Part shown: piece by piece, positions 46,591 to 58,470 of the stretch
Numbering within the stretch: position 1 is the first letter of the stretch
Layout of the letters: each line of letters opens with the position of its first letter
Assembly: GCF_029867415.1 (NCBI RefSeq)
Contig: NC_081186.1
Span: forward strand, 30,507,915 to 30,571,914
Direction: 5' to 3'
DNA length: 64,000 bases
Source of the DNA: Vicia villosa
Taxonomy: Eukaryota > Streptophyta > Magnoliopsida > Fabales > Fabaceae
Translations under genes and position numbers: made by a program
The notes under the pieces: generated by a model
What the model saw: only the letters and a program-made list of their open reading frames with translations
Told to the model about the DNA's origin: nothing
Databases searched by the model: none

Positions 46591-46770
46591 GAAGCTAAGG
46601 CTAAGAAAAACATATCAAGGTTTTCAGGTTTTGTGTAGTATGAAAATGAGTGTTTGTTTATTAGCTTCTAAAATGCAAAGGATTAAAGTGAATGAAAAAA
46701 TTGACAAGTGTAATAAAGAGAAGTTGTTGGATATCTGCAATGTGCTTGACATGCAATTTGCAAAGCTAAG
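46591..46770 (+). pseudogene. DEK-domain protein fragment
   Basis: After an acceptor-like TTCGCAG the sequence reads KKNISRFSGFV, a stop, YENE, and in a second frame IKVNEKIDKCNKEKLLDIC followed by NVLDM. This is the wording of plant DEK-type chromatin proteins, around the start of the SAP-like DEK core. A stop and a frameshift make it non-functional. A later AG-flanked stretch (46989-47080) is open, with SGKSQASFARHGNGG; I do not recognise it. Confidence 0.75.
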
Positions 46771-47221
46771 GAATGTTTGTTGGTTTCGCCCTTTTGATTC
46801 ATTTCATGCTTAAGTACATTGTGTGTGTAAAGAGAATTTTCAATGCAGTCCGATGCATTTTTGTTGTTGTCAATTTATCATCCCCAGTGTTAATTACTGA
46901 TGCTATTAATCTTCTACATATGCAGGAAGGTATTATTTCAAAGCTAATAAATTTTTTGGTTTGAAATTCTTTCGTTAATTTCTAATAGGATGCTTTGGAT
47001 TCTAATAAAGGATTAGTTTCAGATAGAAGTGGAAAGTCTCAAGCGAGTTTTGCAAGACATGGCAACGGAGGAATGGTAGATCATGTAATTTTATCCTGTT
47101 TTGTTGACCGGAGGTTTTACTTACGTTGGTTCTTGGTAAGACAGGGATGTCAAAAACTAATGTTTGTACTCTAGAATGACAAAAGGAAGATTATTGATAT
47201 TCTGATATAAGATGAGAGTTT

Positions 47222-47495
47222 TGTTGGTGCACAAGAATGAAAGATGATAACAAAGAGAATAAACAAAAGGAATAACAGCGCAAAAGAATGAAAGAATAAT
47301 TGTTGTGTTGTATATTAATGATAGCTACTACAAGGTTATTTATACAAAAGAAAATTTGCCACATAAGCCCTAATAGAGTAAACTTAGTGAACAAGTCTAA
47401 GGTACAAACAGTACAATACTAAGAAATACTAAAGTACCCTTACTAACTAAATAGCTAAGCTAACAGGACCCAGAAGGTAGAACTTCAGGTCAACA
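47222..47495 (-). repeat. Element E 3' LTR (274 bp)
   Basis: Plus-strand borders are TGTTGGTGC and GGTCAACA, giving a 5-bp terminal inverted repeat TGTTG/CAACA. On the minus strand a TATA-like TATAAATAA lies inside. A purine-rich CAGAAGATAG directly precedes the LTR. No second LTR is present to confirm the borders. Confidence 0.7.
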
Positions 47496-47588
47496 CTATC
47501 TTCTGAGTAACCATCAGAAGATCAGCCCACATCAGAACTTTTGATGCTCAGAACTTCTGATGCTCATCTTCTAAATATGAATTACTCT

Positions 47589-49145
47589 TCAATCAAAGCT
47601 GACAACGCCAATTCCATTCCTTAAGAGCAGAAATTGATCCGTCTTGATTGCCTTTGTCAGAACATCTGCCAGCTGCTTCTGGGTGCTACAATGCACAACC
47701 TCTAATGTTCCATTATGGACTTGGCTTCTCAAGAAATGATACTTAGTCTCAATATGCTTGCTTCTTCCGTGTAACACAGGATTTCTGGCAAGATTGATTG
47801 CTGACTTATTATCAATCATCAACTTCATAGGCTTCTTTACTTTAATCTTCAGATCTTCTAATAGATTCAGAAGCTACACAACTTGACATGCAGCTACAGC
47901 ACCTGCAATATACTCAGTTTCACATGTTGATAGAGCAACAACAACTTGCTTCTTGGAACTCCAAGAAATAGGACCTCCCAGAAACATAAACAAATACCCA
48001 GAGGTACCCCTTCTATCAACTCTGTCTCCACACCAATCAGAGTCAGAGTAACTCAATAACTGTGATTCTTCCTTTCTCCCAGAAGAAAACAATATGCCAA
48101 GCTTCAGAGTTCCCTTGATATATCTCAAGATTCTGACAACAGCTTGATAGTGAGACCACTTAGGTTTACTCATGAACCTACTAACCAATCCAACTGCATA
48201 GCATATATCAGGCTTGGTATTACACAAATACCTCAGAGAACCCACCAGATGTTTGAAGATCGTAGCATCAACATCTTCACCTTCAGAGTCAGAGTCCAAT
48301 TTCTGATTCGTTTCTGACGGTGTAACAACAGCTTTGCAATTCTCCAGCTTGAAATTCTTCAAAAGTTCTAACTCATACTTCAGCTGATGCAGAATGACAC
48401 TATCTCTTGAGTACAGAATCTCCATCCTTAGAAAATATGACATTTTTCCAAGGTTTGTAATCTCAAACTCATTCATCAGCACCTTCTTGAACTTCATCAG
48501 ATCTTCTGGACAACTCCCTGTAAGCAATATGTCATCGATATAATGACACAGCAGAATCTTGTTGCTTCCAGAATGTTGCACATAAACTCCATATTCCATC
48601 TCACACTTCTGAAACCCTTGCTTCTTGAAAAATGAATCAATTTTCAAATTCCAAGCTCTGGGTGCTTGCTTTAATCCATACAGAGCTTTGTGTAATTTGT
48701 ACACCATCCCTTCCTGATTCTTTTTTACAATGCCAGGGGGTTGTGACACGTATACCTCCTCTTGTAATGGACCGTTCATAAATGCAGACTTTTCATCCAG
48801 ATGCATCAAGGACCAATTCCTATTTGCAGCTAACGCAATCACCAGTCTGATTGTTTCATGTCTAGCTACAGGTGCAAATACCTCAAAGTAATCTAGTCCA
48901 GGTTTCTGAAGAAAATTATGGCCACTAGCCTTGCTTTGTGCTTACCAACTAATCCATCTGGCTTCAGCTTTACCTTGAAAACCCATCTGACGCTGATGGC
49001 TTTCTTCTTCTTTTGAAGTTTTGTCAGCTTCCAAGTCTTGTTTCTTTCTATAGCCTCAAGTTATTCTTTCATGGCATTCAGCCAGACTTTCTTCTTGAGC
49101 GCTTCTTCAATACCCACTAGTTCAGAGTCTACTAACATGGCACAC
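47589..49145 (-). pseudogene. pol: Element E pol (RT and RNase H), broken
   Basis: The RT start reads TWKLTKLQKKKKAISVRWVF on the far right, followed by a frameshift near 48930. Then come LMHLDEKSAFMNGPLQEEV, LYGLKQAPRAW and CHYIDDILLTGS (the catalytic pair is in YIDD). RNase H has SYSDSDWCGDRVDRRGTSG and STCETEYIAGA, then DNKSAINLARNPVLHGRSKH. Stops at about 47874 and 49070 break it. It resembles the Tork-like branches of Ty1/copia, but I would not fix the lineage from this fragment. Confidence 0.88.
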
Positions 49146-49156
49146 TGAATGACATC

Positions 49157-50172
49157 TGAAGGATAGAAAAACACTTAGAAAGGGGGGGGGGGGGGTTTGA
49201 ATATGTGTAACTTTAAAAACTCTTAAGATAAAAACAATGAACACAATATTTTTATCCTAGTTCGTTGTTAACGAAACTACTCCAGTCCACCCCCTTAGAG
49301 TGATTTACCTCAACTGAGGATTTAATCCACTAATCAATCTTATTTACAATGGTTATCCCCTTAGAAACACTCTAAGTCTTCTAGAGTATACTGATCACAC
49401 CTTGATCACTCTAGGAAATCAACACTTAGAAACTTCTAAGTCTTCTAGAGTCTACTAATCTCACTGATCACTCTAGGAACCTTTTACAAATCAATGTAAA
49501 ATAAATGTTTACAAGAGTATTCAAATTCTTCTTAAAAAGCTATAATCACAACTGTGATATTTCTCTTAAGTTCTAAGCTTATCACTCACTAAATATTACA
49601 AAGATTGTGAGGTTGAAGATGAAGTTCGTAAGTATTGATTTCAGCAGCGTTTTGGTATTCTTGCAAGAGTTGTATATTGCTTCTGATCAGAACATCACTA
49701 TATATAGGCGTTTGAGAAGATGACCATTGGAATGCATTTAATGCGTTGCGTGACTGGACAGCTTTGCATTTAATGTTTTCAGTGTTTTGTCAACTACCTC
49801 GAGCCATGCTTTTCTCTGCTTTTACTGACTTTGCCTTTTGTAGCTTCTAACGTTCCTTTTTTTAGTCAAAGATTAGACTTCATAGCCTGTCATCTAGTAC
49901 TATCTTCTGATCTCAGATTTTGTGAATACAACGTTTGAATAATCAGAATCAGAGTTAAAGCCTGGTGCAGAGCATCTTCTTGTCTTCTGACTTTGAAGTG
50001 CTTTAGCGTGATACCATAAGAACTTCAGTGCTTCTGCTTCTGATCTCAAGTTCTTCTGATGCTTCATAGACCATGTTCTGATTCTTCTTGACCATCTTCT
50101 GATGTCTTGCGAGAGCATATTCTGATGTTGCAATCCTGAACCTTCTGAGTCAGTGCTTCTTAGCGTTGAATT
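49157..50172 (-). repeat. Element F 3' LTR, first part
   Basis: This is the reverse complement of the Sirevirus LTR: it starts TGAAGGATAGAAAAACAC with a G run of about 14 (C on the sense strand) and carries the CTAGAGTGATCA palindromic modules and a TATA-like block near 49699-49708. It stops at 50172, where G inserted, and continues at 59688 after G. The total is about 1148 bp. Confidence 0.92.
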
Positions 50173-51374
50173 TGTTAGAACAAGAATTGTTCTGATCAAT
50201 AATCTTAGTTTTGATGATAACAATGTATATGAATTTTTCTCTAGATAATGTGGTACTCTAATCCTATGCAATTTCCTTTTCAGGAAATATATAAAGAGTA
50301 TGCACAAATCAGCGCTAAAGAGCTTTGACTCAGAAGGTTCAGTATGCAACTTCAGCATATGGTCTGGCAAGACATCAGAAGATGGTCAAGCAGAATCAGA
50401 ACATGGTCTTTTTGAAGCATCAGAAGAACTTGAGTTCAGAAGCAGAAGCACTGAAGTCATGGAATCACGCTCAGAAGCATATCAAGATCAGAAGATCAGA
50501 AGATGCTTCGCACCAAGCTATTTGTACTCTGATGATTTTCAACGTAGTATTTACAAAGAACAAATCAGAATCAAGTACTAGATGGCAGGCTACGCTGACT
50601 GACAAAAGGAACGTTAGAAGCTATTAAAGGCAATGTCAGTAGTCACAGCAAAAGCAAGGCTCGAGGTAGTTGACAAAACAGTGAAACATTAAATGCAACG
50701 ATGTACGGAATACGCAAAGCATTAAATGCTCTCAATGGTCATCTTCTCAAACGCCTATATAAATGAAGTTCTGATGAGAAGCAAGGTTACGAATCCTGAA
50801 CGAACTTATTCTGAAAAACTTGCTGAAACGCTGTTCAACTCAAAGCTCAGAAACTTCATCTTCAACCTCACTACATTACTGTTGTAATACTTTAGTGAGT
50901 CTAAGCTTAAATCTGTAAGAGAAATATCACAGTTTGTGATTATTGCTTTTAAGAAGCAATTGTAATACTCTTAGAATTGATTACATTAATTTGTAAGTAA
51001 CTAGAGTGATCAAGTGTTGATCAGGATACTCTATGAAGTCTTAGCTTGTGTCTAAGCAGTTGTATTTAGAGTGATCACGTGGTGGTCAGGATACTCTATG
51101 AAAGTCTTAGCTTGTGTCTAAGCATTTGTTCCTAGAGTGATCAGGTTGTGATTACAAGACTTAGAAGTTGTCTAAGTGGAAAACCATTATAATCTTGTGT
51201 GATTAGTGGATTAAATCCTCAGTTGAGGTAAATCACCTTGTATAGGGTGGACTGGAGTAGTTTAGTTAACAACGAACCAGGATAAAAATACTTGTGCAAA
51301 TTATTTTTATCTTACGTGTTTTTGAAACTACACTTATTCAAACCCCCCCTTTCTAAGTGTTTTTCTATCCTTCA
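50173..51374 (+). repeat. Element G 5' LTR (1202 bp)
   Basis: It starts TGTTAGAACAAG and ends TATCCTTCA. A TATA-like CTATATAAAT is at 50755-50764. Palindromic modules lie near 51000-51033 and 51068-51101, with a third damaged by a 10-bp deletion near 51150. The terminal C run has seven bases. Confidence 0.94.
50755..50764 (+). promoter_or_regulatory. Putative LTR TATA box, element G
   Basis: CTATATAAAT occurs in the conserved block ACGCCTATATAAATGAAG, shared by all Sirevirus LTRs in the window. Transcription of the element RNA is expected to start shortly downstream. Confidence 0.6.
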
Positions 51375-51376
51375 AT

Positions 51377-51393
51377 TGGCATCAGAGCGCCGG
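51377..51393 (+). other. Primer-binding site of element G
   Basis: TGGCATCAGAGCGCCGG begins 2 nt after the LTR. It resembles the Met-tRNA-type TGGTATCAGAGC with a T-to-C change, and element H has the same form. Confidence 0.85.
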
Positions 51394-51460
51394 TTCTAAG
51401 GTGCAAGCACTTAACCGTGTTTAGAAAAGATTCAGGAAGAGAAAAACGCTTCAGTAAAAG

Positions 51461-53382
51461 ATGGCTGGTGAAGTTCAAACAAATCCAACTGCATCTACAT
51501 CTGGCTCTGCTGAGCAGTACAATGGTAACAATGGTTATACTAGACCACCAGTATTTGATGGTGAAAATTTTGAATACTGGAAAGATAAACTGGAAAGTTA
51601 CTTTCTTGGTCTGGATGTTGATCTATGGGATCTTTTCTGTTGGATGGTTACAAACATCCTGTTAAAGCTACTGGTGTAAGGCTCACGAGAAGCGAAATGA
51701 CTGATGATCAAAAGAAAGATTTCAAAAATCATCACAAATGCAGGACTGTTTTGCTGAATGCTATCTCTCATGCTGAGTATGAGAAGATATCTAACAGGGA
51801 AACGGCCCATGACATATATGAGTCCTTGAAAATGACTCATGAAGGAAATGCTCAAGTTAAGGAGACCAAAGCTCTTGCACTAACCCAGAAGTACGAAGCC
51901 TTCAAGATGGAGGATGATGAAGACATTGAGAAGATGTTTTCAAGATTTCAAACTCTGACTGTTGGATTAAGAGTTCTGGACAAAGGCTACACCAAAGCTG
52001 ATCATGTAAAGAAGATCATCAGAAGCTTGCCCAGAAGATGGGGCCCAATGGTGACTGCATTCAAGATTGCGAAGAATCTGAATGAAGTTTCTTTGGAAGA
52101 GCTGATCAGTGCCCTGAGGAGTCATGAGATTGAACTTGACGCAAATGAACCTCAGAAGAAAGGTAAGTCTGTTGCATTAAAATCTAATTTTAAAAAATGC
52201 ACTAACGCTTTTCAGGCTAAAGAAGAAGATCCTGAAGAATCAGAATCTGAAGAAGAAGATGAACTGTCCATGATCTCCAGAAGGGTAAACCAACTCTGGA
52301 AGAGCAAGCAAAGGAAGTTCAGAGGCTTCAGAAGTTCAAAGAGATTTGAACGAGGAGAATCTTCTGGTGACAGAAGATCTGACAAGAAGAAGGTTGTCTG
52401 CTATGAGTGCAATGAGCCTGGACATTACAAGAACGAGTGTCCAAAACTTCAGAAGGAGAATCCCAAGAAGAAGCTTCATAAGAAGAAAGGTCTTATGGCA
52501 ACATGGGATGATTCAGAATCAGAACCAGACTCTGAATATGAGCAGGCAAATCTGGCACTAATGGCCACAATGGATGACGGATCAAAATCTACATCAGAAT
52601 CAGATTCTGAAGAGGTATTTTCTGAACTATCTAGAGAAGAGTTAGTTTCCAGTTTAACAGAACTTCTGGAACTCAAGGCTCATCTTAGTATCAAATACAA
52701 AAAGCTGGAAAAGCAGTTTGAATTTGAAACTAAGAAGCTGGAATTGGAAAATTCTGAACTGAAGGAAAAAGTTTTAAATCTATCCAAAGATAGTGGATCT
52801 CCTTCTGAAACAGAAAAACCCATTCCTAGCATGAATCATATTCTGAAAGAATATGACTCGAGCTTCAGAAACTTCTTATCTAGAAGTATTGGCAGAAGTC
52901 ATCTTGCTTCTATGATATATGGTGTTTCTGGAAACAGAAGGTTTGGTTTTGGCTATGAGGGTGATACCACACATAAATTTGAACCTGTTGATGATCTGAA
53001 GATCACATACAAGCCATTGTTTGATCAGTTCAAATATGGCCATGCTCATGATATTAGGCTCACTTCATATGCACAGAAGTTTAACACTGTTCACACCAAG
53101 AAGCATGTGACACATCCTAAGAAATATCATGCTGACAAACCTAAAGAATATCATGCTGTTCCTCCTGTTAAATATTTTGCTAAACCCAAGTTCAATCAGA
53201 ACTTGAGGAGAACTAACAAGAAAGGACCCAAGAAATTGTGGGTACCTAAGGAGAAGATAATTTCTGTTGCAGATATCCTTGGCGGCAAAGAGGACAAAAA
53301 GCAAAATGTCATGGTACCTGGACTCTGGGTGCTCGCGACACATGACGGGAAGAACGTCTACATTCCAAGACCTGGTGCTTAA
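51461..53382 (+). pseudogene. gag: Element G gag, one frameshift
   Basis: The ATG at 51461 gives MAGEVQTNPTASTSG and RPPVFDGENFEYWKDKLES. Two extra T near 51632 (compared with element H) shift the frame. After that 580 codons are open to TAA 53380-53382. Features: the UBN2-like capsid core (DFKNHHKCRTVLLNA, KIIRSLPRRWGPMVTAFK), zinc knuckle CYECNEPGHYKNEC (C-x2-C-x4-H-x4-C), serine/acid-rich stretches and a coiled-coil-prone region. The end ...YIPRPGA matches element B. Gag forms the virus-like particle and packages RNA. Confidence 0.92.
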
Positions 53383-56300
53383 ACCAGGTGGAGAAGTCAA
53401 GTTTGGAGGAGATCAGAAGGGCAAAATCATTGGCTCTGGAACCATAAGTCTTGGTAACTCTCCTTCCATAACTAATGTACTTCTTGTAGAAGGATTAACG
53501 CATAACTTATTGTCCATAAGTCAATTAAGTGACAATGGTTATGATATAATCTTCAATCAAAGTCTTGCAAGGCTGTAAGTCAGAAGGATGGCTCAATCCT
53601 ATTTACAGGCAAGAGGAAGAACAACATTTATAAGATTGATCTTTCTGATCTTGAGAAGTAGAAGGTGACTTGTCTTATGTCTGTTTCTGAAGAGCAATGG
53701 GTCTGGCACAAAAGATTAGGTCATGCTAGTTTGAGAAAGATTTCTCAGATTAACAAACTAAATCTGGTCAGAGGACTCCCAAATCTGAAATACAAATCAG
53801 ATGCTCTTTGTGAAGCATGTCAGAAGGGCAAGTTCTCCAGACCTGCATTCAAGTCTAAGAATGTTGTTTCTACCTCAAGGCCGTTAGAACTCTTGCACAT
53901 TGATCTGTTTGGCCCAGTCAAAACAGCATCTGTCAATGGAAAAAATATGGATTAGTCATTGTTGATGATTATAGCCGCTGGACATGGGTAAAGTTCTTGA
54001 AACACAAAGATGAGTCTCATTCAGTGTTCTTTGAATTCTGCACTCAGATCCAAACTGAGAAGGAGTGTAAAATCATAAAGGTCAGAAGTGATCATGGTGG
54101 TGAATTTGAGAACAAATTCTTTGAGGAGTTCTTCAAAGAAAATGGTATTGCCCATGATTTCTCTTGTCCTTGAACTCCACAACAAAATGGAGTTGTAGAA
54201 CGAAAGAATAGGACTCTACAAGAAATGGCCAGAACCATGATCAACGAAACCAATATGGCTAAGCACTTCTGGGCAGAAGCAATAAACACTGCATGTTATA
54301 TTCAGAATAGAATCTCTATAAGACCTATTCTAAATAAGACTCCTTATGAATTGTGGAAGAACAGAAAGCCCGACATTTCATATTTTCATCCTTTTGGATG
54401 TGTCTGTTTTATTCTGAACACTAAAGATCATCTTGGTAAGTTTGATTCTAAGGCACAAAAGTGTTTCCTTCTTGGATATTCTGAACGCTCTAAAGGCTAC
54501 AGAGTATACAATACTGAAACATTGATTGTAGAAGAATCAATCAATATCAGGTTTGATGATAAGCTTGGTCTTGAAAAGCCAAAGCAGTTTGAGAATTTTG
54601 CAGATTTTGATATTGATATCTCAAAAGCAGTAGAACCAAGAAGCAGTGCTGCAGAAGCTGGCAGTCTCAGAAGCAATGGATCAAAAGATCAAGTTGCTGC
54701 ATCTTTAGAGAATCTCAGGATTTCTGAAGAGCCAACAATCAGAAGATCACCTAGACTTGCTTCAGCTCATTCAGAAGATGTGATCCTTGGAAAGAAAGAC
54801 GATCCCATCAGAACAAGGGCATTCCTTAAGAACAATGCAGAATGTCAATTAGGTCTTGTTTCTGTGATCGAGCCAACTTCTGTTGATCAAGCTCTAGAAG
54901 ATCCAGACTAGATAATTGCCATGCAAGAAGAACTCAATCAGTTTACAAGGAATGATGTATGGGACTTGGTTCCTAGACCAAAAGGATTTAACATCATTGG
55001 CACTAAGTGGGTATTCAGAAACAAGCTAAGCAAGAAGGGAGAAGTGGTAAGAAACAAAGCCAGACTGGTTGCTCAAGGTTATAGTCAGCAAGAAGGGAGT
55101 GACTACACAGAAACCTTTGCACCAGTGGCCAGATTAGAATCTATTCGTCTATTAATTTCTTTTGCCACTCAACACAACATCACTCTTTATCAGATGGATG
55201 TTAAGAGTGCCTTCTTAAATGGTTACATAGATGAAGAAGTTTATGTCCATCAACCTCCTGGTTTTGAAGACTCCATGTCTCCAAATCATGTTTTTAAATT
55301 AAAGAAATCATTATACGGATTGAAACAAGCTCCTAGAGCTTGGTATGAACGTTTGAGTTCTTTCCTTCTAGAAAATGGTTTCACTAGAGGAAAAGTGGAC
55401 ACTACTCTCTTCTGTAAAACATTTAAAAAGGATATTTTAATATGTCAAATATATGTTGATGATATTATCTTTGGAACATCTAATGCTACACTTGGAAAGG
55501 AGTTTGCTGAGTCTATGCAGGCTGAGTTTGAGATGAGCATGATGGGTGAACTCAAGTATTTCCTTGGGATTCAAATCAATCAAACATCAGAAGGAACCTA
55601 CGTTCATCAAACGACGTATGTGAAAGAACTTCTGAAGAAGTTTAATCTTTCTGAAAGCAAAGAAGCCAAAACTCCTATGCATCTAACATGTGTCCTGGGT
55701 AAGGATGAGGTAAGTAAGAAGGTTGATCAGAAGTTGTACAGAGGTATGATTGGATCTCTTCTATACCTAACTGCTTCTAGACCTGACATTCTCTTCAGTG
55801 TTTGTTTGTGTGCTAGATTCCAATCAGATCCGAGAGAATCTCATTTAACTGCGGTTAAGAGAATTCTGAGGTATCTGAAAGGTACTAATAATGTTGGTTT
55901 AGTTTACAGAAGATCCAAAGATTACAACTTAGTAGGATTCTGTGATGCTGACTATGCTGGAGATAGAATAGAAAGGAAGAGTACTTCTGGAAGTTGTCAA
56001 TTTCTTGGAAGTCACCTGATCTCATGGTACAGCAAGAAGCAAGCTACTATTGCCTTCTCAACAACAGAAGCAGAATATGTTGCTGCTGCTGGATGTAGCA
56101 CACAAATGCTCTGGATGAGAAGTCAGCTAGAAGATTATCAGATATATGAGAGTAACATTCCTATTTTCTGTGATAATAATTCTGCTATATGTTTATCTAA
56201 GAATCCTATTTTACATTCAAAAGCTAAACATATTGGGATTAAACATCATTTCATAAGGGACTATGTTCAGAAGGGTGTCTTATCTTTAAACTTTATGGAT

Positions 56301-56399
56301 ACAGACCATCAGTGGGCTGATATCTTTTCAAAACCCCTGGATGAAGATAGGTTTAAATTCATTCTGAAGAATATCAGTATGGATCTTTGCCCAGAATGA
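53261..56399 (+). pseudogene. pol: Element G pol; RT-RNase H part open
   Basis: It overlaps gag in the +1 frame (open from 53261). Protease WYLDSGCSRHMTG; integrase HKRLGHASLRKI...CEACQ, VDDYSRWTWV, RSDHGGEFEN, NGVVERKNRT (DDE); RT YQMDVKSAFLNG, LYGLKQAPRAW, YVDDIIFG; RNase H FCDADYAGD and TEAEYVAAAG. Breaks: a one-base loss near 53560, TAG 53659, a shift near 53945, TGA 54171 and TAG 54909. From 54921 the RT-RNase H part is open for 492 codons to TGA 56397-56399. Product: the enzymes for cDNA synthesis and integration. Confidence 0.93.
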
Positions 56400-56921
56400 G
56401 AAGATGAGAAAATCTTATGTATGGCTATCTTCTGAAATGAGAATGGAGTAATCTTTTATAAGAGGTTCTGTTTTTAAATAAATTAGAGGTAGTGACTCGT
56501 TTATTACTAACGTTTCATTGTCTAAGTTGATTCAGAATATCTTTTAAAGTAAATACAGCTGTATCTAGCTTTCCAGATGGTAACACGTGTCTATCCTATT
56601 TGGACAAGCATGCGTGCAGTTGAGGAGGCGCCTTTCATAGGTAACTGTTCTATCACTTCATTTGTCATAGTTTCTCTCTCTTCTTGTCACGTAACATTAA
56701 ATGCCATTCATCATCTCTTTTATTTTCTTTTTCATTTTTATATCCGTCAAACGTTTCCCTTCCCTAGAACGTTTCCTTCCCCACATTCACTCTATTTATA
56801 TCTCCATTTCTTTGCATTCTTCAATCAATCTTTGCACTCTCTCTCTCTCTCTTTCTCTCACTTTTCTATGAATATCTTTTGCGTAAACCCTAGTTCATTC
56901 TTCATCAATCTAGCGTTCATC
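56400..56921 (+). promoter_or_regulatory. G inter-ORF region with putative internal promoter
   Basis: About 520 bp between the pol stop and the ATG at 56922. CTATTTATATCT lies at 56792-56803, about 120 bp before that ATG, followed by a (CT)n-rich leader-like stretch at about 56838-56866. TATA plus a CT-rich leader is the look of a plant core promoter, and element B has a matching arrangement. No expression evidence exists here. Confidence 0.5.
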
Positions 56922-57377
56922 ATGAATCCTTCGCCTAGTTCCCTTCATCAAAACTTTAAACCAGTTGAAGAAACTAAGTCTCAAAAGTGGCTGATCTATT
57001 TGAATAGAACGGATGGAAGGGTTAATCGGTTATAGGATGAGAAACATATCTCGGGATGGCATTCCAAGTTTTTTCTCAAGTCAAATCTCTTCTTTGATGC
57101 TGTTATCAACATGTGTCCAAAGGAAGAAGACTTTCTTGAGATATTGGATGAAGTTAGGTTCCATAAGGACTTAACTTCTATGTTAAGGGAAAGCCCATCT
57201 GAGAATACGCTCTCTCCTTGTGAATTGTTCTCAGTTCCTCCCTTGTATTCATTTACTTCTTTCTCTGGGAGCTGCTCAGGCATGCAGAGTTTCAAGACTT
57301 GATGACCTAGCAAGAGCAAGAACAACACTGGGATTCATGATATGCTGGCTTAGATTATGACTAGGCTAGGGTTGTAG
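56922..57377 (+). pseudogene. Element G post-pol ORF remnant
   Basis: It starts ATG 56922 (MNPSPSSLHQNFKPVEE), is stopped near 57033, then has recognisable pieces (HSKFFLKSNLFFDAV and FHKDLTSMLRESPSEN) and the family C-terminus GIHDMLA before TAG 57375-57377. Compared with A and B most of the central region is missing, so this copy has a large internal deletion. Confidence 0.75.
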
Positions 57378-58470
57378 TCTTTATGTCCTTGTAGTTTTCT
57401 TTGCTTGTTGCACTTGTGTATCAGCATACATCTTTTGTAATCCTGTTTGGTTAATCAATAAAAAGCTTATTCTGCATAACTCTTGTACTTCTGCTTTTTA
57501 TCAATGACTATTTGTTTCTCTTTCCATTTTGTTCGATGAATCTTTTACATTCTTTTTGATGTTATGACAAAAAGGGGGAGAAATAGTGATAAATGATTTG
57601 ATTTATATTAGCAGTTGCTGGGAAGAAAGCCCCCACATTACTAACAGAAGCTGCAAGTTTCATATGTTTTCTAAGTTGCGTTATTGCAGGAATTGAAGAT
57701 TCAAGATCAATAAGCAACAAGATGAATCAAGTTCTTGGATTCTTGAAGCAAGCTGAGTGCTATGAAGCTTCAGAATCAGAAGCAAGAAGGAAGAGTGTTC
57801 AGATATTCTGATGATAGAATATGTTTTGATACATTCTATATGACTTATATGGCTCTGATACATATTATGTGTTCTGAAACATATTTTATGTTCTGATTCA
57901 TTCATGCTGACTTTTGTCGTTTAGTTTTGTTCTGTAACATTTCAGGATGTAGAGATGCTCTGATGATGCTCTGGTACATTCAACAATGTTCTGATACAAT
58001 CTAGCATGAAGTGATGTAAGAAGAAATTCAAGCTCTGAAGCTGTCCGATGGAAGCAGGAATCAGAAGCTGTGAATGTTCTGAGGATTAAAGAAATTCAAG
58101 CTCTGAAGCTGTCCGCTGGAAGCAGGAATCAGAAGCTGTGAATGTTCTGAGGATCAAAGAAATTCAATGTTCTGAAGCTGTCATATGGAAGCAGAAATCA
58201 GAAGCAGTGAATGTTCTGAAGATCAAGCATATGTGAACGTCTCTACTGAAATACTCAGGGAAGTCTTTTATTTATAAAATTCTTCTAGTATTAATTTCAG
58301 GGGGAGATTATTCATCTCAGGGGGAGATTGTTAATCTCAGGGGGAGACACATTCACATTATGTTTATATGCTTATGCTATAACTGTGTAATTGTCTTTTG
58401 CCGTCTGTTATTCTGATTGCAAATTCATATCATTTATATATGTTTTTGTCATCATCAAAAAGGGGGAGAT
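57378..58470 (+). repeat. G 3' noncoding region: tandem units and polypurine tracts
   Basis: No gene. Three units of about 66-70 bp beginning AAGAAATTCAA(G) near 58019, 58088 and 58157 correspond to two units in element A. Three TCAGGGGGAGA tracts lie at 58297-58350, and the terminal tract AAAAAGGGGGAGA at 58457-58469 touches the LTR. Confidence 0.85.

Larger units (their letters stand above)
47222..49156 (-). mobile_element. Element E: Ty1/copia element with short LTR, 3' part
   Basis: On the minus strand: the end of integrase/RT, RNase H, and a 274-bp 3' LTR. It is not a Sirevirus: LTR, RT wording and lack of an extra ORF all differ. Element F interrupts it at 49156, so gag, protease, integrase and the 5' LTR lie elsewhere or are lost. 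Confidence 0.88.
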
